DNA of 5,110 nt from Ignavibacteria bacterium (GTDB taxonomy: Bacteria; Bacteroidota; Ignavibacteria; Ignavibacteriales; Melioribacteraceae): contig DAIEQT010000443.1 of NCBI GenBank assembly GCA_027347545.1, positions 1 to 5,110 of the forward strand, read 5' to 3'. The notes beneath the pieces are model-generated. The model had not been told where the DNA came from. It searched no databases and was given only the letters and a program-made list of their open reading frames with translations. Below are positions 1 through 5,110 of this stretch, in pieces; within the stretch, counting starts at the first letter, position 1, and every line of letters starts with the position of its first letter. Made by a program: the position numbers and the translations under genes.

Positions 1-60
1 GATAGAGCAGCGTTCGTCTATAATTATAAAACCAATAACGTTTCTACAAACACAAACTAA
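1..60 (+). CDS. possible 3' end of an upstream gene (19 codons, partial)
   Basis: The first reading frame is open from base 1 to a TAA at 58-60 and would encode 19 residues ending in VSTNTN, only 5 bases before the cheR start. Since all following genes are spaced by 10 bases or less or overlap, an upstream operon member ending here is plausible. The tail is polar and matches no family I recognise; it is not a receptor-type C-terminal pentapeptide such as NWETF. Nineteen codons can be open by chance, and the same bases include a TATAAT string (19-24), so this may instead be a leader or promoter region. Low confidence. Confidence 0.3.
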   Translation, partial: DRAAFVYNYKTNNVSTNTN

Positions 61-65
61 GAGAC

Positions 66-971
66 ATGAATCCAACACTGAACCTAAACACGCAGGGGTT
101 TACTCAAAACTTGGGAAGTCTCGCGAGCAAACAGTTGTTAATGTCAACTGTGCTGTTTGAAAACATCCGTAAGTACATCTATGAAAATTGCGGAATATAT
201 TTTCAGGATAACAAAAAATATTTTTTGGAAAGCCGTTTACAAAGAAGAATGAATTTCCTGGGTCTCAAAACATTTGAAGAATACTTTGATCTTTTGAAGT
301 TTGGAATAAGCGGAGCAGCCGAAAAAAAATATTTTTACGAAGCAATTACAATCAACGAAACGTTTTTCTTCCGTAATCAGCCTCAACTGGATGCACTTGC
401 TTCTCAAATATTGCCGGAAATTATTGCCGTAAAACAAGCAACAGGAAAAAATAAAATTAGGATTTGGAGCGCGGCCAGTTCATCCGTCGAAGAAGCTTAT
501 TCAATCTCAATGATTTTTCAAGATTTGATTAAACCGCGTTACCCCAATTTTGATCTGGAAGTTGTAGGAACCGATATTAATACGGCAGTAGTTGAAACCG
601 CAAACAATGGAATATACCGGGACTATTCAATCCGTAACACGCCGCCATACTATCTGAAAAAATATTTTAAGCCCGGTCCTAATGGCTCTTTTGAAGTTAT
701 TCCGGAAATTAAAAAGATGGCTTCGTTCAAGATTTTAAATTTATATGATGATGCTGCGATGAAGACATTCTACAACTTTGACGTTGTGTTCTGTGCAAAT
801 GTGCTGATCTACTTTGATCAGGCAAGCAAAATCAAAGTAGTATCTAACCTTTATAATTCCCTAAATAAAGGTGGTTATTTATTTATTGGGTATTCCGAAA
901 CTCTTCACGGAATTTCAAAAGCATTTAGATTAGTAAGTTTTCCCAACACCGTTGGGTATAAGAAGGAGTAG
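66..971 (+). CDS. cheR: CheR, chemotaxis receptor (MCP) glutamate methyltransferase
   Basis: Cytoplasmic SAM-dependent methyltransferase that methylates glutamates of chemoreceptors, opposing CheB in adaptation. The 301 residues are normal for the family. An N-terminal helical domain (about 27-115) contains the GIYF...K...RL-RR pattern and the INETFFFR motif (96-103). The SAM-binding methyltransferase domain follows: motif I region WSAASSSVEEAYS (134-146), GTDI with Asp170, the small beta subdomain (about 192-222), and CANVLIYF (243-250) with the conserved Asn245, then GGYLFIGYSETL near the C-terminus. Odd points: the usual TGEEP of motif I reads SVEEA (Val141, Ala144), and the Arg normally before Asn245 is Ala244. 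ATG 66 is the first possible start, because in-frame stops lie just upstream (for example TAA 36-38). It has a weak AAGAG-like signal. A later ATG at 141 lacks a ribosome site and only removes the variable polar leader. First recognisable gene of the operon. Confidence 0.96.
   Translation: MNPTLNLNTQGFTQNLGSLASKQLLMSTVLFENIRKYIYENCGIYFQDNKKYFLESRLQRRMNFLGLKTFEEYFDLLKFGISGAAEKKYFYEAITINETFFFRNQPQLDALASQILPEIIAVKQATGKNKIRIWSAASSSVEEAYSISMIFQDLIKPRYPNFDLEVVGTDINTAVVETANNGIYRDYSIRNTPPYYLKKYFKPGPNGSFEVIPEIKKMASFKILNLYDDAAMKTFYNFDVVFCANVLIYFDQASKIKVVSNLYNSLNKGGYLFIGYSETLHGISKAFRLVSFPNTVGYKKE
963..968 (+). promoter_or_regulatory. Shine-Dalgarno of the first cheY, inside the cheR 3' end
   Basis: AAGGAG lies 6 bases before the ATG at 975, the best ribosome-binding site in the window. 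It sits within the last codons of cheR, immediately before its TAG stop (969-971), so termination on cheR and initiation on cheY are physically linked. It also shows that this organism uses classical Shine-Dalgarno initiation. Confidence 0.85.
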
Positions 972-974
972 TTT

Positions 975-1340
975 ATGAAGAAAGTAATTCTTGTGGCTGA
1001 TGATTCCCCGACAATCCGGAAATTTGTTTCCGTTGCGCTATCGGTTAAAGGGTACGAAATAATCTCTTGCTCGGATGGTATGGAAGCAATCGAAATTCTT
1101 CCGACACAGAAAGTTGATCTGGTTATTACAGACCTTAACATGCCAAATGTAGACGGATTTGAATTGATTACATCAATCAGAAATAATCATGAGTATAAAG
1201 AGGTGCCGATCATCGTCCTTTCTTCACTCGGTGCAACAGAAGATATTCAAAGAGGTCTGGAATGCGGAGCTAATTCTTACTTGGTCAAGCCGTTCGATCC
1301 TAAACGAGTAGCTTACGAAGTCTCAAAATATTTAAACTAG
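975..1340 (+). CDS. cheY: CheY-type single-domain response regulator (first copy)
   Basis: A 121-residue stand-alone receiver domain with no output domain. The acidic pair Asp9-Asp10, phosphoacceptor Asp53 (in TDLNMP), the Ser83 switch position (Ser instead of the common Thr), the aromatic switch residue Tyr102 and Lys105 of the KPF motif are all present, so it should accept phosphate from CheA. It is clearly less like E. coli CheY than the next gene: it lacks the DWN signature and reads TDLN instead. It could be a motor-binding CheY, a phosphate sink, or an adaptor for another output; the sequence does not decide. It starts 3 bases after the cheR stop with a strong AAGGAG site. The name cheY is given by family and context; its role relative to the second copy is unknown. 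Confidence 0.9.
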   Translation: MKKVILVADDSPTIRKFVSVALSVKGYEIISCSDGMEAIEILPTQKVDLVITDLNMPNVDGFELITSIRNNHEYKEVPIIVLSSLGATEDIQRGLECGANSYLVKPFDPKRVAYEVSKYLN

Positions 1341-1350
1341 AGGTAAATAC

Positions 1351-1734
1351 ATGGCACTTAAATTTTTGGTTGTAGATGATTCGGTTACAATGCGAAGAAT
1401 TGTTCTTAACTCTCTAAAGCAGATTGGACACGAAGCCTTTGTAGAAGCAGGCGACGGAAGAGAAGCCCTTACTAAACTGCAAGCAGATGATTCAATAAAT
1501 TTCATTATCACCGATTGGAATATGCCTGACCTAACCGGGCTGGATTTAGTAAAAGCAGTGCGCGCTAATCCCAAATATGAAACGTTACCAATCTTAATGG
1601 TAACCACACGCGGAATGAAAGAAGACATAGTTGAAGCTCTTCAAGCTAAGGTTAACAATTATATTGTTAAGCCGTTTACACCACAAGTGCTTAGAGAGAA
1701 AATTGAACAAATTATTGCAACTTCCGTTGCGTAG
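1351..1734 (+). CDS. cheY: CheY chemotaxis response regulator (second copy, E. coli-like)
   Basis: A 127-residue receiver domain resembling enterobacterial CheY along its whole length: LKFLVVDDS at the start (Asp9, Asp10), then TMRRIV, phosphoacceptor Asp55 inside TDWNMP (the DWN triplet as in E. coli Asp57-Trp58-Asn59), LMVT with Thr85, Tyr104 and Lys107 in YIVKPFT. These match E. coli Thr87, Tyr106 and Lys109. When phosphorylated by CheA it should bind the flagellar switch, and it is the best candidate substrate of the CheZ encoded 8 bases downstream. The start has an AGAGGT ribosome site (1339-1344) overlapping the stop codon of the preceding cheY. Lys100-Val101-Asn102 replaces the usual small Gly-Ala-rich stretch before the Tyr, a minor difference. 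Confidence 0.95.
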   Translation: MALKFLVVDDSVTMRRIVLNSLKQIGHEAFVEAGDGREALTKLQADDSINFIITDWNMPDLTGLDLVKAVRANPKYETLPILMVTTRGMKEDIVEALQAKVNNYIVKPFTPQVLREKIEQIIATSVA

Positions 1735-1742
1735 GTGCTAAC

Positions 1743-2510
1743 ATGGATCAAGTACAAAATATGCAAAGCCTGTTCGACAAATTAAGCGACGTGAATTCTT
1801 TTTTTGCTTATGGGCAAAAACTAATTCCCACTATAGAAAAAATTGTTGATTTCATGAAAGCTACCATTCCGCTTCTTGAGAATGTAAATCAATCAATTTT
1901 GGACAGCACGAATAAACTTCCGAAAGCAGCAGTGCAAATAAATAGTGTAACAAATGCAACTGAAGTTGCGGTAACTGAAATTCTTGACGTTGTTGACGGC
2001 GCTTCAAGTGATTTAGTTACTATCATTACTAAACTTGAATCTCTTAGAGCAAGATTGGACATTCAGAAAAATGCTATTAGGCGTTTAACTGAAAAATACC
2101 CTGATGATCCTGATGTAAAAGAATTAGTTACAAACGGCTTAGCTCCTGAAGTTATTCGCGAAGATTATACAGCCGTAATCAATCTTGCAGATAAAATTCA
2201 AATTGGTTTAATGAATATCACAATTTCTTTGCAAGTTCAGGATATAACAGCGCAACAACTGGCTTCGGCAAATCATTTAATGAATTCAATCCAAACAAAG
2301 CTTTCTTCGCTTCTGTACGATATTGGTCCTAAAGAAGAAAAGACTGTTGACCCAAATATTAGAATTGACCTACCTAACGACTTAGCATTCAATCCGGATG
2401 CAAAATACGATAGAGATCATAACTCTCAAATACTTGCAGATTCTCTCGTTGCCGATACTCAAAGTCAACCATCACAAAAAGAAATAGACGAGCTATTTTC
2501 AAAAAAATGA
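1743..2510 (+). CDS. cheZ: CheZ-family CheY-phosphate phosphatase
   Basis: All-helical 255-residue protein (E. coli CheZ is about 214) expected to form the CheZ dimeric four-helix bundle in the cytoplasm and speed CheY-P hydrolysis. The key signature is QDITAQQ: Asp167 and Gln171, four apart, sit where E. coli has catalytic Asp143 and Gln147 in QDLTGQ. An earlier segment (about 58-90; LPKAAVQI, then TEVAVTEILDVVDG) matches the CheZ helix that precedes the hairpin. The hairpin tip carries DPDVKELV (122-129). A polar disordered linker (about 196-242) ends in SQKEIDELF (244-252), like the E. coli CheZ tail SQDQVDDLL that binds CheY. The start has an AGGTG site (1733-1737) over the stop of the preceding cheY. 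The gene ends within an A-run and overlaps cheA by four bases. Overall identity is low outside these motifs, but neighbours and motifs agree. Confidence 0.88.
   Translation: MDQVQNMQSLFDKLSDVNSFFAYGQKLIPTIEKIVDFMKATIPLLENVNQSILDSTNKLPKAAVQINSVTNATEVAVTEILDVVDGASSDLVTIITKLESLRARLDIQKNAIRRLTEKYPDDPDVKELVTNGLAPEVIREDYTAVINLADKIQIGLMNITISLQVQDITAQQLASANHLMNSIQTKLSSLLYDIGPKEEKTVDPNIRIDLPNDLAFNPDAKYDRDHNSQILADSLVADTQSQPSQKEIDELFSKK
2501..2507 (+). other. A7 heptamer at the cheZ/cheA junction (possible -1 slippery site)
   Basis: The last cheZ codons read tcA AAA AAA followed by TGA, so the seven A bases are phased as A_AAA_AAA, the X_XXY_YYZ arrangement of -1 slippery sites. A tandem -1 slip would make the next codon the ATG of cheA (2507-2509), giving an in-frame CheZ-CheA fusion of 860 residues. 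I see no strong downstream stem-loop; only a weak GAGT (2513-2516) with ACTC (2531-2534) pairing. No good upstream Shine-Dalgarno stimulator is visible. It may be ordinary Lys-Lys coding in AT-rich DNA. Confidence 0.3.
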
Positions 2511-4324
2511 GTGAGTTAGCTAAAAACCCGACTCTCATCGATCCGGAAATGAAAGAGATTGTTGAGAGCTTTATTGTTGAGACCAAGGAGATTCTGGAAA
2601 GACTTGATGTTGATCTTCTTGAACTGGAAAAAAAGCCTGATGACAAAGAACTGCTAAATCAAATTTTCCGTTCCTTCCATACAATTAAAGGAACCTCGGG
2701 CTTTCTTGGCTTAGAAGCTTTGCCGGAAGTAACTCACAAGTGCGAAGATATTCTCAATAAGCTGCGCAAAGGTGAAGCAGTTCTTTCTGAAGCTCTAATG
2801 GATGGAATTATTCTTGCGTTCGATACGATAAAAGAACTTCTTAATAAAATTGAAACCGAACAGAACGAAAATGTTGCTATAGAAAATGTTTGCCTTATTC
2901 TCGAAGGTCTTTTAAGAGATATAGAAAGCGAGAAGACTGAGGAAGTTATACATGTTAAGCCGGAAGTATCGCAAGAAGCGCTGGCAAAATTTGAAGAATT
3001 AGAAGCCCAAGCCGTTGCCAAAGAAGCAGTAATAGAAACAGTTAAAGAAATTGCTCAACCGGAAAAGCCGAAGCAAGAAGAAAGAAAAGTTGAAGCAATA
3101 GAAAAAGCCGCCGCCGCACCAGTAAAAGAGAATACTATTAGAGTTGATGTTGACAGATTGGATTCTCTGCTGGATATAGTTTCGGAAATGGTTTTGGGAC
3201 GTAACCGTTTAGCACAGGTTACTACTCATTTCTCTGTTGAAAATGAAGGCAATAGATACACCCGCGATTTTGGTGAAGTAACTAAGCAAATTGATTTGAT
3301 GAAAACTGAATTGCAATTAGTAGCAATGAAGCTCCGCATGATTAAGATTGCGAAAATTTTTAACCGCTACCCAAGATTAGTTCGCGATCTTACAAGAGAC
3401 TTAAGCAAAGACGTTGAACTTGTTATCAAAGGTGAAGAAACCGAAGTAGATAAAAACTTAATCGAAGAAATTAACGATCCTCTGGTTCACCTTATCCGTA
3501 ATTCTGTAGATCATGGAGTTGAAAAACCGGAAGTAAGAATTGCAGCCGGAAAAAACCCGAAGGGAACAGTAATCCTTGCCGCAGAACAGCTTGGTAATAA
3601 TATTGTAATCACCATTGAAGATGACGGTAAGGGGTTAGATATAGAAGCTTTAAAAGAGAAAGCTGTTAACAAAGGATTAATAACCAAAGAGAAAGCCAAA
3701 GAGTTAACACGCCAGGAAGCAATCAACCTAATTTTCTTGCCGGGCTTTTCTACAGCAGAAAAAGTATCCAACGTTTCCGGACGAGGTGTGGGAATGGATG
3801 TTGTTAAAACAAACGTTTCCAAATTACGCGGTATAATTAATATTGAATCGGAACTGGGCAAAGGAACTAAGATTATTATTAAGTTGCCTCTTACTTTAGC
3901 TATCATTTCCGGAATGATTGTAAAAGCGTACAATGAAACTATTGTAATTCCTCTTGGCTCGGTTATAGAAGTTATTAGAGTTAACGCAGAACAGATTTAT
4001 TCCATCAAAGGAAAAGAAGTGATACAAGTGAGAGATTCTATTCTTCCTCTTGTTTCGCTTAAGGAATTGTTGAAAGGAAAATTGAACGGACAGAAAGCAG
4101 AGAGAAACAACTGGCAATATGTTGTTGAAGTTGGCATAGCAGAAAAACGTTACGGAATTAAAGTTGATGACCTTGTTGGACAGCAGGAAGTTGTTATCAA
4201 ATCTCTCGGCAGCTATCTCGGCAAGATAGATGGAATAGCCGGCTCAACAATTATGGGCGATGGAACAGTTGTTATGATTTTGGATATTCACGAACTATTT
4301 AATAAGCTGGAAGCAAACGCTTGA
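2507..4324 (+). CDS. cheA: CheA chemotaxis sensor histidine kinase (P1-P3-P4-P5, no P2)
   Basis: Central kinase of the receptor-CheW-CheA array; it autophosphorylates and donates phosphate to CheY and CheB. Of 605 residues, P1 (about 14-117) carries the phospho-accepting His58 in FHTIKGTSGF. Residues about 141-208 form a Glu/Lys/Ala-rich linker ending in AAAAP, too simple to be a folded P2 docking domain. P3 dimerisation helices span about 209-288. P4, the ATPase (289-464), has the N box (HLIRNSVDHG, 328-337), G1 box (DDGKGLD, 372-378), F box (FLPGFSTA, 410-417) and G2 box (GRGVGMD, 425-431). P5, the CheW-like domain that couples to receptors, fills about 465-602. All catalytic motifs are intact. 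The ATG overlaps the cheZ stop (ATGA) and has almost no ribosome site of its own, so its translation is probably coupled to cheZ. The next in-frame ATG (2549) would only trim 14 residues. Confidence 0.98.
   Translation: MSELAKNPTLIDPEMKEIVESFIVETKEILERLDVDLLELEKKPDDKELLNQIFRSFHTIKGTSGFLGLEALPEVTHKCEDILNKLRKGEAVLSEALMDGIILAFDTIKELLNKIETEQNENVAIENVCLILEGLLRDIESEKTEEVIHVKPEVSQEALAKFEELEAQAVAKEAVIETVKEIAQPEKPKQEERKVEAIEKAAAAPVKENTIRVDVDRLDSLLDIVSEMVLGRNRLAQVTTHFSVENEGNRYTRDFGEVTKQIDLMKTELQLVAMKLRMIKIAKIFNRYPRLVRDLTRDLSKDVELVIKGEETEVDKNLIEEINDPLVHLIRNSVDHGVEKPEVRIAAGKNPKGTVILAAEQLGNNIVITIEDDGKGLDIEALKEKAVNKGLITKEKAKELTRQEAINLIFLPGFSTAEKVSNVSGRGVGMDVVKTNVSKLRGIINIESELGKGTKIIIKLPLTLAIISGMIVKAYNETIVIPLGSVIEVIRVNAEQIYSIKGKEVIQVRDSILPLVSLKELLKGKLNGQKAERNNWQYVVEVGIAEKRYGIKVDDLVGQQEVVIKSLGSYLGKIDGIAGSTIMGDGTVVMILDIHELFNKLEANA
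4308..4313 (+). promoter_or_regulatory. putative ribosome-binding site for the TTG start of cheB
   Basis: TGGAAG within the 3' end of cheA lies 7 bases before the TTG at 4321. It is a modest Shine-Dalgarno match, and together with the TTGA stop/start overlap it supports the TTG as the initiation codon. The only early in-frame ATG (4366, residue 16) would delete the first beta strand and the acidic pair of the receiver domain. Confidence 0.5.
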
Positions 4325-5110
4325 GAGACAAAGTTTCAGTGCTGATTATTGATGATTCCGCTTTCATGCGGAAGTCGCTCACAATAATGCTGGAAAGCGA
4401 TCCGGGCATTGCAGTTGTTGGCACTGCACGCAACGGACAAGAGGGAGTTGAGTTAGCCAACAAGCTTAAGCCCGATGTAATTACACTCGATGTTGAAATG
4501 CCTGTTATGGATGGACTTACAGCACTGAAGCTCATTATGGCGCAATGCCCAACTTCTGTTTTGATGATAAGCTCTGTAACTACGGAAGGAGCGCAGGCTA
4601 CATTAAAAGCTCTAGAAATTGGCGCAGTTGATTTTATTCCAAAAGAAATGTCTTACGTTAGCGTTAACATCTCCAAAATAAAAGAAGATTTAATTACCAA
4701 AGTAAAAGAAATTGCGCGCACAAAACTTCTTAAAGCCCGTCTTGATAGAATAAAGGCAATATCCCCAACACCGTCTGTTCGGCCAAGAGTAACCGGATTC
4801 TTAAAAGATTTACCTCGTGCCGGATATAGAGCTATTGCGCTTGGAATTTCAACCGGCGGACCGTTCACGCTTCAAAAAATTCTTCCGTTGATTTCCGAAA
4901 AAGTACAGGTGCCTATTTTTATTGTTCAGCATATGCCTCCTAAGTTTACTAAGTCTTTAGCGGAAAGATTAAACGGCAATTGTAAGTTGGAAGTAAAAGA
5001 AGCAGAACATGGTGAACCGGTGAAAAATGGATTCATCTATATTGCGCCGGGCGGATTTCATATGAAGCTGCGGGGCTCATCGCTGGGTTCAGCTGCAATT
5101 GAAATTTCAC
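4321..5110 (+). CDS. cheB: CheB receptor methylesterase/glutamine deamidase (3' truncated by window edge)
   Basis: Response-regulator enzyme that removes methyl groups from (and can deamidate) chemoreceptors; its activity is switched on by phosphate from CheA. The 263 residues in view comprise a receiver domain (about 4-125; Asp11-Asp12, phosphoacceptor Asp57 in TLDVEMPVMDG, Ser84, Lys108), a linker (about 126-165) and most of the catalytic domain. Nucleophile Ser177 lies in GISTGGP and His204 in VQHMPPKFT, followed by the IAPGGFHM region (241-248). The third triad residue, the Asp near the C-terminus, should lie beyond the window. The start is inferred as TTG 4321, overlapping the cheA TGA by four bases. 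It restores the complete first receiver strand (KVSVLIIDDS), and no ATG or GTG in frame does so. Lys108 is followed by Glu rather than the usual Pro (DFIPKE), a variation I believe also occurs in other CheB proteins. Confidence 0.96.
   Translation, partial: MRDKVSVLIIDDSAFMRKSLTIMLESDPGIAVVGTARNGQEGVELANKLKPDVITLDVEMPVMDGLTALKLIMAQCPTSVLMISSVTTEGAQATLKALEIGAVDFIPKEMSYVSVNISKIKEDLITKVKEIARTKLLKARLDRIKAISPTPSVRPRVTGFLKDLPRAGYRAIALGISTGGPFTLQKILPLISEKVQVPIFIVQHMPPKFTKSLAERLNGNCKLEVKEAEHGEPVKNGFIYIAPGGFHMKLRGSSLGSAAIEIS

Noticed and set aside
19..24. TATAAT string that could be a -10 promoter element before cheR
   Set aside because: The matching -35 region would fall at or beyond the left edge, the area is AT-rich, and an open frame runs through it to base 60. 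There is not enough sequence to support a promoter.
1332..1628. 98-codon open frame on the minus strand across the second cheY
   Set aside because: It lies fully opposite a well-conserved receiver gene and has no family resemblance.
975..1734. Recent tandem duplication of cheY
   Set aside because: The two proteins differ at most positions outside the receiver signature residues, and no long nucleotide repeat is visible between them.
2513..2534. Possible stem-loop (GAGT with ACTC) just after the cheA start
   Set aside because: There are only four base pairs around a long AT-rich loop, too weak to count as a terminator or an attenuator. It is mentioned only in relation to the slippery heptamer.
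3511..3933. 140-codon open frame on the minus strand inside cheA
   Set aside because: It is antisense to the P4 domain, whose catalytic boxes are clearly conserved on the plus strand. Its translation shows no recognisable motif, so it is a shadow of cheA codon bias.
4642..4647. Lys-Glu in place of Lys-Pro at the end of the CheB receiver (DFIPKE), considered as a damaged active site
   Set aside because: The catalytic Lys108 is kept, and I believe a KE variant occurs in other CheB proteins, so it is probably a subfamily trait.
4653..4868. 71-codon minus-strand open frame inside cheB
   Set aside because: It is opposite the receiver end, linker and start of the catalytic domain of cheB, and has no motif or convincing ribosome site.

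Overview
The window is one densely packed, single-strand chemotaxis signalling operon in the order cheR - cheY - cheY - cheZ - cheA - cheB, all on the + strand. Every gene is recognisable from conserved motifs. Only cheB is cut, by the right edge. A 19-codon open frame at the left edge may be the tail of one more upstream gene. I see no mobile element, RNA gene, CRISPR array, terminator or convincing internal promoter.

Layout: cheR (66-971) encodes the receptor methyltransferase. Three bases later comes a first CheY-type receiver (975-1340), then a second, much more E. coli CheY-like receiver (1351-1734). A CheZ-family phosphatase follows (1743-2510). Its stop codon overlaps the cheA start by 4 bases (ATGA, 2507-2510). 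cheA (2507-4324) encodes a 605-residue kinase with P1, P3, P4 and P5 domains but no recognisable P2. Its stop overlaps by 4 bases (TTGA, 4321-4324) what looks like a TTG start of cheB, which runs off the window at residue 263. Gaps are 3, 10 and 8 bases, followed by two 4-base overlaps, so co-transcription and translational coupling are very likely.

How the genes fit together: CheA autophosphorylates on His58 of P1 and passes phosphate to the CheY proteins (Asp53 and Asp55) and to CheB (Asp57). CheZ, with Asp167/Gln171 at the E. coli Asp143/Gln147 positions and a CheZ-like C-terminal CheY-binding tail, should dephosphorylate at least the second CheY. CheR and CheB form the adaptation pair that methylates and demethylates receptors. 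No receptor, cheW or cheD lies in the window; they must be encoded elsewhere.

Organism: an AT-rich bacterium (roughly 40% GC by eye) that uses Shine-Dalgarno signals, for example AAGGAG before the first cheY. The divergence from proteobacterial proteins and the compact gene order would fit the Ignavibacteria/Chlorobi side of the Bacteroidota group, but this is a low-confidence impression, not a sequence-proven assignment.

I found no wholly new system. The points worth a second look are altered SAM-motif residues in CheR, a P2-less CheA beside a CheZ outside the usual proteobacterial style, the two unlike CheY proteins, and an A7 heptamer at the cheZ/cheA junction that is in phase for a -1 shift from cheZ into cheA.
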